Assembly (NCBI RefSeq): GCF_024586455.1
Contig: NC_065922.1
Location: 35,398,089-35,462,088 of the forward strand
From: Bactrocera neohumeralis
Lineage: Eukaryota; Arthropoda; Insecta; Diptera; Tephritidae
DNA length: 64,000 bases
Direction of reading: 5' to 3'
The notes beneath the pieces were generated by a model. The model searched no databases. It saw only the letters and a list, made by a program, of their open reading frames with translations, and was not told where the DNA came from. Shown piece after piece: positions 1 through 13,564 of this stretch (positions are counted from its first letter, which is position 1; the number at the start of each line of letters is the position of its first letter). A program made the translations under genes and the position numbers.

Positions 1-460
1 CCACCCCTACTGCCAAATGTCTCTCAAGTTTGAGCATTGGAAGCCAAAGGATATATTCCGTCTCATCCAGCTGAAGGCTGGGCATTCGAAAAGGTATTGT
101 TACAGCGTCCCAACATCCTCCGCACTTACTCTGTATTTTGCTGAATCTACTTTTCCAATTTTGTGAAAGTGAGGTCTAAGGGTAGTTGATCTGTGATGAC
201 CCCTACAATATGCAATAACCTTGTGGACCTCCCTTAAACGAGCTGGATTAAATTTTAGCTGGGTTTCCAGCTGTCACAGAGTGGAGCAACTTGTCTGCCT
301 TTTCATTTCCTTTTATCGCTATATGACTGGGTACCCGGATGATATTAACCCAGTCACCTGCTGGGAGTCTAATTATTGTCTGCTTGCATAGCCCAACGTG
401 TAGAAACTTAGTATAGGCGCTACGAAGAGCTTTAATAAGCACTTGGCTGTCCATTAAAAA
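1..460 (-). pseudogene. Non-LTR retrotransposon 3' fragment (RNase H and zinc-knuckle tail)
   Basis: Read on the minus strand, the 68-codon open stretch at 248-454 begins MDSQVLIKAL and contains VPSHIAIKGNEKADKL, the end of an RNase H domain as found in jockey/R1/LOA-type non-LTR elements (the usual form is VPGHxGIxGNExAD). The reading continues downstream through NPARLREVHKVIAYC and, after a stop, FECPAFSWMRR. This resembles the cysteine-histidine tail that follows RNase H in these elements. A stop and divergence mark it as dead. It runs off the window edge, so the upstream ORF2 is not seen and the element family is not settled. Confidence 0.6.
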
Positions 461-469
461 CTTAATGAA

Positions 470-1555
470 CTTGCTTGTTAGAGAAGAAGCTCACTTGGCG
501 TCTTTTGAAAGACTGAATTGTAATAATTTAGTTTGAATCTACTTGCTGCGTATGAATTACTACAGAAAAAGACAAGTACTGTTCCTGTTTCACCCTTTGA
601 TATATCGTTGTCGACCACAGAACCAAAGTTCTCTTTTTCTCTACTAAAAATTAGTACATTCTGGTTAGTACCTCATGGATCTTGCTCAGTCTCATTCTCA
701 ATTTAGTTCGGGTTCCTTAACAAGATCGGTTGTAAATAAATTAAAAACGAAATTATTTTATTTAGAAACCTTTATTAACGATGTTAATAGTTTCACGTTT
801 ACATTACGTCTGTCTTAACTAAGCTAAAGCCCAAGCATATATTCCGCTGCTTTTCCATATTGGTGCAGCAACAACTTACTTGTGGCTCCCTTTACCAAAG
901 GTAAAATATCGTTGTTGCTATGAGATCTACTCTTCAGGTGATCTTGCTGTGAGGAGCTTTATCATTGCAATTACAACTTCTGAAGGTACCGTAACACTTC
1001 AGTGTTTTACGCATCACCTTCCGAATGTCACCCATCAAAGAGTTATGCTGTTGCTGTGCGCTCTTATTGGTGATAATAATGATAAGAGTATTGACATGCA
1101 AATGAACGTAGTAAGCATTCTAGCATGAAGAGCCCAGTAGGAACGTGCGTAGCATTGAAAGCAATTTATGTTATGTTAGCTGACCAATTCATCTTATGTT
1201 AGTTGTTGTCTTAACTAACGTTAACTTATATATTGGCCAGATATCAAGGATCCAGCCAGATCATTTATTGATGTAGTTTTCATTGCACCCGTATTCCTCT
1301 GCAAGTTGCCTCATTGCACCTATTCCAGGAGATTAATGCGGCACTTTTTCGGCAATGACATCCAGCACACCGTATATTAGTATGAGAAGGATGACGCTTG
1401 CATAGAGCCAGTAGGCTATGTATCATAAAATAACCACTTTGGGGAAATAGACTCTTCTGCAGGAGTTACTCCACACTCGAAGCGCTTTGGAAGCCCAACT
1501 TTCAATGTGTCTTTATAAAATAAGGTCCTCGTCTAATCTAATTATTTAGTACTTG
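470..1555. other. No gene recognised
   Basis: AT-rich sequence between two mobile-element remnants. An 82-codon open frame at 880-1128 (+) has no recognisable motif or splice context and is not called. Confidence 0.5.
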
Positions 1556-1795
1556 TTATAAGACTCTGCTGGGTTGGCCTTAATGCTTTCAGCAAATTTT
1601 GGTTTCGCTGCTGTTGGACAATTTTGACGTCATATTCATTAACCCACGTCTTGTCATCAATAAGGATGTGTTTGTATGAACGTAGGGTTCTTAGCTAGAT
1701 TGTCAGGCATCTATTTTGCGATCTTTACTACGATGGTTTTGCAAAACATACAGTCTAGCAGTTTAAATGGACTAGTCCGGTTCAGTTTTGATTAA
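1556..1795 (-). mobile_element. Mariner (DD34D-type) transposase remnant
   Basis: On the minus strand, across small frame changes, the translation gives DNLAKNPTF and IDDKTWVNEYDVKIVQQ. This matches the stretch around the first catalytic Asp of mariner transposases (normally GDE-W-V-Y-Y-D). The next part aligns with the same block of the copy at 29995-30340. The rest of the transposase is not recognisable; sequence at 1250-1550 may be its decayed C-terminal half. Confidence 0.55.
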
Positions 1796-1799
1796 ATGG

Positions 1800-3300
1800 T
1801 ATTTTTAAATATATTTTATAACATTGACATTGTCCGTGACTTTAAGAAGAGTAAGAGTGCTTATGCTATCGGATTTGATTCCTCGGCATTTTGTTCACCT
1901 TTCCGGAAATAACCTCACTGATGGTGGCCAACATATTTGCAACATTTATAAAACATACCAGCTCGATTGATCACTGTAATCACGAAAATCGAGCTGGATC
2001 CATTGAAAACTACTACTTCGAACAATACTTTATTCAAATGGTATCAAATATAATGGCTGACTTAAAATATTTTAATATTCGGATTTTCCAAATCCAAATA
2101 ATTTTAGTTCACGCCTTCCCTTCGTTTCTTTTTCCGACTGGTCTTTTTATATAGACACTTCAGTTAGTTCTTTTCACGAGACTAAGATTAAAGAACTTGT
2201 ACTCAAACTCCCTCAGTCTTCTAGATAAACTAGCAGGAATTACAACAAATCGCCTCAATTGTAAAGTAATGACTTCAATACTCGTATACTCGTTCGTTTG
2301 TGAGAGCTTAATTCATTTTCTTTCTTCACACTTCACAAAATCTCTGAATTTGTTCATTTTCATTCATTACAACTAAGAATTACTAGGGCTCTTATTTTAC
2401 AGCCATCATAACATAACTGTTATCTGCCGTATGAAAAATGGTCACTGTTAATGTTTTTCCTATTGTCATGGTTGACTTCTGTAAGTCCATTGCCTTAGGT
2501 ACACTTACAATAATGGTTAAAACAGCTTCCGAGAAATCTGAAGCTTTCTAAATCACCATATGAGAGATAAAGAGAAAATAGCGCATATATACATATACTA
2601 CTTGTATAACAATTTGAAACTGATTTTGTTATTTGAAAGGCTGAAAAAATTAAACACTGATTCTGGAGCCTCGTGACTTTATTTCTTTTATTCATATTTT
2701 TGGTTGAAAGCTTAAGAAACTCTTATAGATCATTTCATATTCCAACTTTAAACTGATTTGACCTCAAAAACATAAATCCAGAAACAATACATATATTCTA
2801 TGGTAAGGATGACATTCAAAAACTTGGACATATCACTACAAATGTACGAAGCTGCATGTGCTAAGAAACTGTTGTCGTTGTGCTTGAACTGGCACTTATG
2901 GCAAAGTTGCAGCTGCCAAAAAAGTTTTTCGCATAAAAAACAATAGCCAAATGCCGCATTCACTTTTCGTGACATCAAAACGACAAAAGATGCTCACTCA
3001 ACAATAGCTTGTTGTACTTAGTCGTTGTAGTTTGAGACAAATATTTATATACGCAAGAAAATATTATTCCACATCTTATATAAACACATATGTACCACTT
3101 ATACATATGTGGAGGTGAATAAAGTAGCACACTGTTTAGGAATTCATTTATGCACTTACGTTTTTGTTATTGGTGTGGCATTTTCCTTTTAAAGGCCCAA
3201 GTAGTTTTGTCGCCAAGAGGCTGTTAAAGCGTTAAGCTCAAATATTGAATACAAATATACCTACATATATCTTTGCTATGCATATTTTAGACCAAATTTG
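1800..3300. other. No gene recognised
   Basis: Low-complexity AT-rich DNA with short open frames (for example 1891-2154 + and 2748-2978 -) that show no domain, signal or splice evidence. Confidence 0.5.
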
Positions 3301-3309
3301 ATTCCTTAA

Positions 3310-3600
3310 GATGATTTAATAAGGAAGCCAAGAAGAGACGTTAACTTCGCATACGTAAAATGATACAAAAAGATCCTTATCTTGATTTTGATATGCCAGG
3401 CTCTTGGGCAGGAAAGGACATGTGCAAACCTACTTAGCGATATCTCACAACTGAGGAATCTGAAGGATAAATATAAATGGACATATCCAAACCGACTCAG
3501 CTCATCACGCCGTTCATTCACAAACCTTGTAAGGTCTCCGAACAGAACATAGTGACAACTTAATATACTCTGTTTAGGGTATAAAGATATAAAACCGGAC
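3310..3600 (-). repeat. Family A interspersed repeat, shortened copy
   Basis: The tail (GACGTTAACTTCGC), the block with AAAGGACATGTGCAAA and ACTGAGG, the ACCGACTCAGCTCATCACG box, and the GGTCTCCGA...AACTTAATATAC...GGGTATA head follow one another in the order of the full minus-oriented copy at 46900-47645. The internal 154-bp units are missing here. The 102-codon open frame over it is chance. Confidence 0.7.
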
Positions 3601-3675
3601 AATTTTTGATTCATGCTTCCACTTCATGTCTGACCCACAGATAATTTTGATTTGATTAGAAGTGTGAAATATTGT

Positions 3676-4358
3676 AGGGGTTACATGGGTTTCCTTGATT
3701 AAAATCAGCCTTTTTCAACAATTTTTTCTCATGTAAAAAATGGAATATTTTATTACAATTTTCTAATATTACAAACACACACTATTATCAAAGGGTTTCT
3801 GAAATTTTTGAAAAAAAAAAATATTATAAACTCAGCCAGTGCGACACCATTTCCGGTGACCCCTGCGAAAAAAAATGCGCGTTATCAGGATAACTCCTTA
3901 CAGGATTATGTAAATTGAAAACAGTATGTGTTTTAGTTAAAAGCTTAACTTAGAATTTGGACTAAAGAAACAAACTGAAAATTAAATTTTTGGCAGAAAT
4001 TTTTACAAAAAAACTTAAATTCCGCGACATTTCTTTCAAATAGTTGTAATTGAAAACAAAATCCTTCGTCCAGGTCTTTAAGAATTGTATCTCAAAGACC
4101 TGTTTAAAGTTTCATGAATTTTGATTTAGTAGTTCTCGAGAAATTTTGCTAATCGACTTCAAAAACACAATTTCGAAAAAAATGCGTTTTAAGACGGCGC
4201 ACTTAGCTTGGCCAGCCTCGAGCGCACAAGTTCTCAAGTCTGTTTCTCCGAAACTATTATCTGGATCAACTTGAAAATTTAGGACAATATTCTAGAGATG
4301 TTGTAGAATTTAATAAGGCTATAAATAAAAAATCGATTTTTGAAATCCGAAAACCGAT
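3676..4358 (+). mobile_element. Family C TTAA-type TIR element, copy 1
   Basis: Starts AGGGGTTACATGGGTTTC and shares the family landmarks in order: an A-rich block after CTCATGTAAAAAAT, GCGACACCATTTCCGGTGACCCC, an 'ATCCTTCGTCCAGGTCTTTAAG' box, and AAGACGGCGCACTTAGC. The 3' terminal inverted repeat is cut short near 4358. No coding capacity is seen, so it is best read as a non-autonomous (MITE-like) element. Confidence 0.75.
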
Positions 4359-4359
4359 A

Positions 4360-7143
4360 GGTCTTTTGTATAGCCTTTTCAATAGTTCCTCAAAATCAAG
4401 ATCTTGATAGAGTTTTAAAAAGAGAGAAATATATGTAGTAGAACTCGCCCATGTTTCATATAAAATCTTTTTGATCCCCGTTAACTTTTCACTATGCTGC
4501 ATATAGATAACTCAAACATTACTGAAGAGATCTAACCAGAATTGGAGTACCTAGTAATTCTGATAGAATAAGCGTAAACGACCCATAAGTAAAATTAATA
4601 AATAATTTCGATAATCGTAGAATGGTTTGAAACCAAAAATAAGAGACCAGTTTAAAGCTTTTCCTAGACAATATATACCCAAATCGAAAACGATAGATTT
4701 CAGCTTTGGTTAGTCAGAGTTTAAGATATTTCTAAATAATTAAGAGAGAATAAACCATACAGCGCTCTTTCTTATAGAGCAGTGAGCAAGAAGGATGACA
4801 CAAACATCGGCTTTCGGGTATTTTTATGGTGTCCATAGAGTTAACGACATGACTTCGATAAATTTTTACCTATTCAAAACTAGTATTTATACAGTAAGAA
4901 GGGCATGCTGCATTATTATTACCCTCCAAAAAAATTATTAGAAAATTCTTTCACTTTTTGACTTTTGAAAGATTTGTAAAGTAGATATAGGTCTAACTAT
5001 TTTCTTCGTTCCATTAATCTCAATGTTTAAATACAGATATTTTTCTTTAAAACAACATTGTTGAACTCATATCTACCATGACAATCCAAATACAAATATA
5101 TATACATATATGAGCTTACGTGATCATATAATAGAAATTCAGAGGTTAGGACAGTCGAGAGTCTTCCAAATAGAAAATTTATTTTTGGGAATAAGGAAAA
5201 ATGATTAAACATCTCTCCTTATGGATAAAATTTGAGTGCGTGAAAATTGTATACGTGTTTCTAAAGTAGCACAACACCTTAAATTAATTTCCCTTCCGTT
5301 ATAATATGCGACTTTGAAACTAATTTCAGTAGAATTTCGTCCTTTTTACCGAAATCTCAAACGTTTACCTATAATTAAATTCAAATAAATTTAAAATGAG
5401 CTTACTGGCACCTCTCCCACAAAATGTATATATAACTGCCTTTATAAAAAAGTGTATACACTTACACACGCCTAGAAGTGAATATCGCTCTAGTCTATAA
5501 AACGTACTTGAATCATAGCGTGCGCTAGCTACTCGTGCTTTTTATTGACATTGCATGCATGTTAAGTGTTATAATCAGCGCTTAAAAACCCAATTGACCC
5601 AGTGGAAGGATTTTAAGCAACAACCTTTAATTGCGGCATTTACACCAGCACAAAACAACAACAATTGCAACAAAAAGGTTATATCTTGCATGCTAAAAAG
5701 GTTAAGGCACGATTACAAAGCAAACAAAGCGAATACTTGAACTTATTGCTAGACCCATTAGTCAAATAAGCACTTTCAAGACTAATGGTAACTAGTTGTG
5801 GTGTGCTAAAGGAGTAGTAAAAGGTTAAAACGATCAATTATTGATTTTTATCTTTTATAATACAATTATAACATAAAAGAAACATTTACAATATATGGAA
5901 TATAGAAAATTATTGCAATAGGAGGCTATGTTGAAATTTAAATTTCGAAATTGCTTGCTCGATTCAATACTCTCTAAGATTTAAAAAATCGGAGACAATT
6001 GTAAAATTAAATAAAAATTGCTTTATGATATTTAGAGAGCTAAAGCAAAATAATTTGAATATTGGTCTACATTTCTTTTTTCATCTGTACCTCTTATAAG
6101 CATTTTCACAAACTCTTTTTTAAAAAACAACCGTTCATAAATAGTATAAAAGCAAATTACAACGTGCAAATTATATACTAGGACTTCAAAGTCTACATAA
6201 GGCACAATTATGTTGTTACTGCTTTTAATGTAATGGAGAGGCAATCCCATATAATGTACATATACACGCTGATGTGCATTAACCACTTGAAAAGTAATAA
6301 TCTTTTGCCACGCGACGGTACATATGAGTATGTATATACATACATATATGAATAATAAGGTGACTGTTATTTTACAAGCTCAGTATTTCTTTTCCCAATG
6401 CCCCCTGAAGTTTTAGGTTTTGCCCTAAAAAGAAGGATTGCATTAACCGTGGAAATCTTTAACTGTGAAAAAGTAATATTCAAATACAAAATTTTTCACT
6501 TTACACACAATAAATGTCTGAATGATTTTTTCATTTAAAAATTCCTTTAAAAATTAGATGCGTTTGAAGTCAAACATCAAATGTACTGAGCAGTCATACA
6601 GGGAATTTATGCATTATATGTTACTCATACGACATGGTGTACTATTTGAGTACAGTATTATTGATGCTTAACTTCAGCTGCGTATAACTTTTAAAGACAT
6701 TTCATTACGAAAAATCACCAACATTTTTCAGAGAGCGACAAATTATATATTTGTAGATTTAGTTGCTTTGGAGATAAAAAAAAAAGTATTACAAAAAATC
6801 CAATATAAAACGTATGGGAAACGTAAAATGATTTAATTGATTACTTAGTTTTAAGGCAAAAACTGCAAGCTCAGAAAGCGTTTGCAAAAAAAAACAATCA
6901 AATTCGTAAATAACGGACACCCTAATGTATACACATTTAGGTTTTCAAGTTAGCCTAAAGTATAAAGTAAAGGAAGGAATATATGAAATTGAATGTCACA
7001 AGTTGATCTGAAAATATAAATACTTATATGTATATTGATAAAAATTGATGTAAATCCAATTACGGGTACGTAAAAGCTTGACACAGCATTTGGAAGCTCT
7101 AATTAATGCTTTGCACGAACTTAATAGCCTATAGAGGAATCCC
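4360..7143. other. No gene recognised
   Basis: About 2.8 kb of AT-rich DNA. The short open frames (4266-4502 -, 5555-5740 +, 6032-6286 -) have no recognisable product. A CATA/TATG microsatellite cluster sits at about 6318-6350. Confidence 0.5.
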
Positions 7144-7785
7144 TAAAAGGTTACATGGGTTTCAAAAAATCGATTTTTTTATTGTCTTATTAAATTCTAC
7201 AACACCTCCAGAATATGGTCTTAAATTTTCAACTTGATCCGAAATAGTTTCGGAGACAGAGCCCCGAAAATTTGTGCGCTCGAGGCTAACTAGGCTAAGT
7301 ACGCCGTCTTTAAACGCGTTTTCTCTTCAAGAAATTTTACACAGGTCTTTGAGATACAATTCTTAAGGACTTGGACGAAGGATTTTTTTTTTCGATTACA
7401 GCTATTGGAAAAAAAAATGTCACGAAATTTTCACTGAAATTTTTATTTTTTTGTTAAAATGTTGACCAAAAATTCAATTTTCAGTTTTTTTGCTTCGTCT
7501 AAGTTCTAAGTTAGGGTTTTAATTAAAACAAGTATTTTTTTACACTTTAGATGATCCTCCAAAGAGTTATGCTGCCAACGCGGGCCCATTTTTTTTCCTA
7601 GGAGCCACCGGAAGGAGCAATGGCCGAGTGTAAAATATTTTTTTCCAAAAATTTTAGAATTTCTTTATTTATAGTATATATTTGTAACAATAAAAAATTC
7701 TATTAAAATATTTAATTTTTTATATGAGAAAAAAATTGTTGAAAGAACACTGTTTTTTAACCAAGGAAACCCATGTAACCCCTTA
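7144..7785 (-). mobile_element. Family C TTAA-type TIR element, copy 2
   Basis: A complete copy in reverse orientation. The left end reads TAAAAGGTTACATGGGTTTC and the right end GAAACCCATGTAACCCCTTA, so the termini are inverted repeats. The internal landmarks of copy 1 occur in reverse order. About 640 bp, noncoding. Confidence 0.85.
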
Positions 7786-7989
7786 GCATGCTTGCTTGAT
7801 TATCTTGGAAACAAGGCCAAAAGTAGCTATCGAATTTCCTCAGCCAAGGTCTCTAAGTAAAATCATTTCTAGTTGAATTAATGATATATGCTTCTTACCC
7901 ATTTATGCTGTACATCTTGGCCATATTGACTATCCCAAAGGTTGTGCAGATTAAAAATAGTCTCAAATTGTCTATTTATTATACACTTT

Positions 7990-8665
7990 ACACACCTTAA
8001 ATTTACCACGAAGTTTATAACACTCAGAAGGAATCGTCTGAGACTCTATAAAATGTATACATACATATACATATATCTATAAATGATCAGCGTGATAAGC
8101 TGAGTCGATGAAACCATACTCGTCTGTTTATCTGTATATACTATATGCGAAGTTTTCGAGATATCGATTTGAAATTTTGCACATATCATTGTCTCTACAA
8201 GAAGTCGTTTATTTGTCATAATCATCGATATCAGGCCTCTACAACATATAGCTACCATACAAACAGAACGATCAAAATTGAGTGCTTGCATAGAAAAATT
8301 TTTCATTTGATAAGATATCTCCACGAAACTTGGCATGAATTATTGTTTAAGATAATAGTATAATCTGTGAAGAAATTGTTCAGATCGGATCACAATAACA
8401 TATAGCTACCATACAAACTGACCAATCCAAATCAAATGCTTGTATGGAAAAGTATTTCAGCTGAATATACATCATCACGAAATTTGGCAAGGGTTTTTGT
8501 TCAATGTAGTTATGCTATTTCCTAAGATCAAATCTAATCACTATAGCATATAGCTGTCATACAAACTCACCATTCACAGTCAAACTCATATAAGGATCTT
8601 TTATTTTTCTGAAAGGTATTATAGCTTCGGTTAAGTTATGGTTATTTCTTGTTTTCTATTATTTT
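7990..8665 (+). repeat. Family A interspersed repeat, long copy
   Basis: The head ACGAAGTTTATAACACTCAGAAGG is followed by the ATGATCAGCGTGATAAGCTGAGTCGAT box and a GATATCGATTTGAAATTTTGCAC block. Three successive units follow, each carrying CATATAGCT(A/G)(C/T)CATACAAAC, at about 8245, 8400 and 8548. It ends TATAGCTTCGGTTAAGTTATGG...TTTCTTGTTTTC. The open frames on both strands here are incidental. Confidence 0.85.
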
Positions 8666-8669
8666 AAAT

Positions 8670-10405
8670 TACAAAAGAACTTTGTGCACCATCTTATCTT
8701 CAATGACGTCACATAGTTATTTTATAATTAAGATATCACAGAAACACATAGTTTACACCAACAATCTTGTATAAAGTTCGCGTGTCTACAAACGATTTCC
8801 TAAAATGAAAACAACATTTATTATTGTATTTAACAAGAGTTGCGAAAATTAATGATTTCCTCTCATGTCAAACTCTCTTAAATCACACGCTCTTTATCAA
8901 AATTAAATAGTATAGGTGTTCCTTTTATTTTTGGTTGTGCACACCTGCATGAGGCTAATTCAATTGTTGCTGTCGATAAAGCTTTCCGTTTTAAATTCAT
9001 TAATTCTTCATTAATTTCACTTTTGTATTGTGTTCTTTTTTGTGTTTTGCGGAATGCACGCATAGCACGCATTTATTTCGATTATCTGCAAATTTATGTT
9101 GCGTATACGCCAGCGCCAACTCAAGCACGTAGTCGCGACGCGTAAATCATAAACACACTTAACGCTGTCACTGCGGCACTTTATGGCTAGCTTATAGCAA
9201 AAATGTCATAGCTGCCATTTCCTGCCGCTTCAAGAGCCGACACTAAATCAATGTCGGTAATTTCCGCGAAATACGAAATAATTTTATGTATCATGTGATT
9301 TTTTCCGCGTGTATGCGTGCTAGGCAAATTGCATAGCAACATGAGAAAAATTCATAAAAATTTGTTGTACATTGAATGTTCTATTTTGTGCTTTGTTCCA
9401 AACATTCTTACTCACCCTTACGAACAAGAGGCTTCTTTTTTGATGATCGACGCCACCAGCGAATCAATCTGATTTTGTTACAAATTTATGTCTTAGTGTT
9501 TCCTGCGCTGAATAGCCCTATCGAGCCATATTATTTCATCATCAATAACTTTTGCGAGAATTCGAAATGAGTTTGTCTTAGTTAGCGACATGTGTCGAAG
9601 AAGATAATATGTGGCATTTGCTTAGCTGTAGTTGTTTTGTTTGTTATTTAATTTTGTGAAAAGACTAAATTTTCATGAAACAAGTAAGAGAGGTTAGATT
9701 TAATATATTAGGTATATGACAAAACATTAATCAGAGGATCGAAGATCAATATATTAGGGATTTGCGGTATAGGCCAAGGTATATACCAATTTTGTTCATA
9801 TCCTGCGCTAGAAGACTTTTTCTGAGGAAAATTGTTCATTTCATATATTAAAATATCACACATTTTGTTCAATATAAATATCAATACTGAACACAAAGTT
9901 TGCTAGAATGGCAGGTAGTATATGAGGGGTCCGGTAATTCGTGGACTGATTCCACACATTTTCGGTATTAAATTATATTATATAAAGTTTTATATTTTCA
10001 CCTAATTTTCTTAAAACTCCTTACATATTGATCGTATGGTATAAAGCCATAAGGAAGAGTAAAATTTGTATAAATGGTATATTGGAGGAAGGGGTAGTTC
10101 TGACCAGATTTTTTCCATTTTTGCTTTTTCCATATATAGTTTCCAGGAAAAAATTATCTCTGAGTTTTAATAAGATACCTCCATGTATTGACATAGTATA
10201 TAGAAGCAAGGACAAATTTTCACTTTATTGATATCAGTAAGAGGTTCTCTTCAAATTTCTTTAAGATAACTCACAAACTGATTGACATATGTATGAGTCA
10301 ACCGGAAGTTCAAATATAAGCTAAGAAAAGTTCTGACCCGATTTTATTTCATCGGCACGGACGGGGTGGCGGTGTACACCGTAATATTAAGGGTGAATTA
10401 AGTAG
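8670..10405. other. No gene recognised; partly higher-GC unique DNA
   Basis: Includes a less AT-rich stretch at about 9090-9330. A 64-codon minus frame at 8878-9072 has a lysine-rich, coding-like composition and a GCAG|GTGTGC site near its end, but no recognised product and no partner exon. Confidence 0.45.
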
Positions 10406-10407
10406 AG

Positions 10408-11455
10408 GTACTTATTTCAATAGCCTTTTTTACCAGATCACGCGTGATTCGTGAAAAGCTGCCATGTTTTTTTTTTGTTCAGTACTATTTGACGCTTCAC
10501 CAAACTTGGAAAGGCTTACGCCTGAACAACGTTTACAAATCGTTTAACTTTATTACGAAAATTACGTTCTGTACAGGATTTGCTTCGCTCAATTTATGGT
10601 CAATATAATCGACCTACTGAGCGTACTATTCCCAACACCATCACCCAAATTGAGACCCAGAATTTATTATTTGTTAATATTCGACCAAATGGACTACGTT
10701 CAGCTTGCAGTAAAGAAAACATAGCAGCCATAGCTGAGAGTCTACACCAAGACCTTGCAGAATTGTTTCCGCGCCGTTCGCAGCAACTCAGACTGACGTA
10801 TAGAACGACTTGCCACATTTTACGTCGAGATCTTTAATTGAAAGCTTACGAGATACAGAATGTGCAAAATCTTCCCAAGCGACATCGCTTAGGTCTATGG
10901 GCTCTTGAAAAGTTCCAAGAAGATCTGACGTTTTCGAGCCAAATTTTGTTTAGCGATGAAGCCCATTTCTGGCTCAAACGGTATGTAAACAACCAAATTG
11001 CTGCTTTAGGGACGAAGTACAACCTGAAAATCATCTAGAAAAAACAACGGATAGGTGTGATTTGTGGGCCGGTGGAATCATCGGTCCATATTTCTTCAAA
11101 AAGCGACATTTGGTTTCAAAAAGGCGACTCTGCTTCCAACACATGGCATCAATTAAAGTATTTATTGAGAAAGCACTTTGATGAGCAGATAATTTTACGT
11201 TTTGCACCGGTCGATTGGACGCCAAGATAGTGTGATATCACACCGTTAGACTTTTCCCTGTGGGGATATGTAAAGTCTAAAGTCAATCCCGCTTCGATTC
11301 AGGCTTTGAAGCAAAACATCGCGGGTGTCATTCATTTGAAAGAGATAATCCCTAAAGAATGCCAAAGAACGTTATTTCGAATGATGATAAACATTCCGCA
11401 TTAAATTTGAAGTTTCTGTGTTTTTTCTTTAAAAAACAAAGTCGGAAACCACGAA
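10408..11455 (+). mobile_element. DD41D ('rosa'-like) mariner element, copy 1
   Basis: The most complete of four related copies. The left end is GTACTTATTTCAATAGCC, shared with copies 2 and 3. In broken frames the translation gives LTPEQRLQIV, then KENIAAIAESL (10580-10837), LPKRHRLGLWALEKFQED, and the first catalytic Asp in FSDEAHFWL (10838-11038). Further on come GGIIGPYFFK and CDITPLDFSLWGYVKSKV with the third catalytic Asp. Forty residues separate the aligned second and third Asp, one short of the 41 expected of the DD41D class, next to a visible small deletion. Stops and frameshifts make it inactive. Confidence 0.8.
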
Positions 11456-11459
11456 ATGG

Positions 11460-12040
11460 ATCACTCTTTAGAAATGTCAGGATAGTGCCACATTGTTCAA
11501 TTTTGTCATGGGGTTCTCTGAAGCTTTTACTTTTTGGTAATATTCCGATTACGTGGAAATATTCCGATTATGCACTATAACATCTCTCTCACGATTCGAA
11601 CAAGTAACACGTGTAAAAAATTTCATTACGATATCTTAATGTTTACTCAAGTTATAGCTTGCACAGACAGGCAGATGAACGGTCAAATAGTCTCCCAGAT
11701 TCAGCTGACTTCTTTATAATGATATACAAGTATATGTATTTTTCGAGGAAGTAAGGAGTACTAAAAAAAAACATTTGTTTAGAAAAAAACGAATAAGTTC
11801 AACGTAAATCTCATTGGAAAGCTGAGAAAAAAATTATAGACATTAAATCGGTTGTTTTTTTTATTAAGATATACTTTTTTCATAACCCCAAAATGTTCAA
11901 ATTGTGTAAAAATAAAAAATACGCGACCAGTGCTGCAAATAATACAAATAAATCTTTTGTACCAAAAAAATGTTTTAATATAAATTTGGATAGCATGACC
12001 CATATAAAAATGATCAGAGTCAAAAAACTGTCTTCGAATA
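11460..12040. other. No gene recognised
   Basis: AT-rich. At about 11600-11705 is a stretch with AGTTATAGCTTGCACAGAC and GGTCAAATAGTCTCCCAGATT, which reads like the tail of another interspersed repeat, but no second copy was found in the window. Confidence 0.4.
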
Positions 12041-12044
12041 TGTT

Positions 12045-12195
12045 GTTATTGGACCACTATAGCATATAGCTGCTAAACAAATTTCCCGAACAAAAACAAG
12101 TTCTTTTATGGAAAACTGTTTTATTTGACAAGATATTACCGCTTATGGAAGCTGTTGTACAAACTGCCCGATTAAAATCAATTTCTTGATTAAAC
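12045..12195 (+). repeat. Family A fragment
   Basis: One internal unit: GGACCACTATAGCATATAGCTGC, CAAGTTCTTTTATGGAAAACTG, TTATTTGACAAGATATTACC. Confidence 0.65.
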
Positions 12196-13285
12196 CAAAT
12201 TACCCTTTCCTCACATTCAACTGAACTCATGTCATACACTGTAAATAAATATTTAGGTAACTAAGTTATATAATACGATGTCAAGCAGCTCTCCACTTGT
12301 TATATGACTTAAGCTGTCCTCTTTCGTATCATTTGTAAAGAATGACACTGTTGCTGTGCGCTGCTTTGAGGAGATTTATATGGAAAATCAAATTTAATCG
12401 TGGCGCTTACGCCTGACATACAAAATCCTTAACATACACGCCTTAGTTACACGTTACATTACATTTACATTAACAAGTGCGTATATGCGCACTCACACAT
12501 GCAAATATGTGTGCCTTAGCACTAGATATGCTACGTGTAAGTGTCAACTTAATTGTTTGTAGCAGCGCCAATTCAAGCGTGGCGTTGACGAAATTCGGCA
12601 CTGCTACCCACGCTTTATTTTCGCCAATCGAATAAGCCCACGCGCTGTTGTCACATGCTAGTCCAAACATTAGCAGATAGACACAGCAGTACCGACACGC
12701 ATATATACATACAAACATACACATGCTTTTATGGTGAAACACTCATGCATATGCAAACAAATGCGTACGCCAATTGTGAATTGTTTGCAAATCATTAAAT
12801 TACAGTTATATTCATAATTTAGCAATTCGTTTGATTTAACTGCGTCAGCACTTCAGTGGACAATATTTCAATTTTGTATTCGCATTTCTTGGAAGCGACA
12901 ATAAACTTCAATATTTGCTTAGTTTCGTATATTAACTTACAATATTTTAATGGCAATTTTTATGTTTATTTTGTTCGCAATGTAGACTACTGATTTCATT
13001 AATTTTAGTTGGAAATGGATCCTGACCAGAGAAAATTGATTTTAGGGTTCCAAGTATTGTAAATTCCCATTAAATACAAAAAAGCCCGAAGTATAGATAA
13101 TATTGTATAAAAATTTTTTTACAATTAAGGCTAAGTCCTATCTTTAGTAAATATACAAGGAAATATAGAAAAATTCTATTATTAAAATTATATTATTTTA
13201 GTACAGCAATGTTATTCCTGGCTCATAATTATTAACTAATTGAGCAATTTGTGTAGTTAATTGACCTCAATTAACCTTTCAAAAA
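12196..13285. other. No gene recognised
   Basis: Mostly unique DNA. The stretch 12440-12760 is less AT-rich, with a CATA/CATATG microsatellite at its end. The 90-codon minus frame at 12470-12742 depends on that simple sequence. Confidence 0.5.
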
Positions 13286-13289
13286 TAGA

Positions 13290-13385
13290 AAAGAAAGAAG
13301 AGGCGTTAACTTGGGCTACACCAAAGCTATAATACCCTACACAAAACACAATATACCTTATAAGAAACTAATATTGATCGGTAAT
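13290..13385 (-). repeat. Family A tail fragment, left of a mariner insertion
   Basis: AGAGGCGTTAACTTGGGCTACACC...TAATACCCTACAC is the family A tail in reverse orientation. The body resumes at 14465-14590 in the same orientation beyond a mariner, consistent with one copy split by an insertion. Confidence 0.6.
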
Positions 13386-13564
13386 CTTGTATTAATGCGG
13401 GCAAAAAATAGTAAGACTTATTAATTTAAATTGCGGGCGTCGAAATAATTTTTCTATTTTGACATCTGTGGCACATGTCACATAAAAATAGTCATTAATG
13501 TTCAGTATACATTTGTCTTTCTGAAGTACATATATTCGGCGATGTTTACCATGAGTGAAATTAT

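Noticed and set aside
8878..9072. Possible host exon (-), lysine-rich
   Set aside because: Coding-like composition and a GT site, but no acceptor or partner exon and no recognised product.
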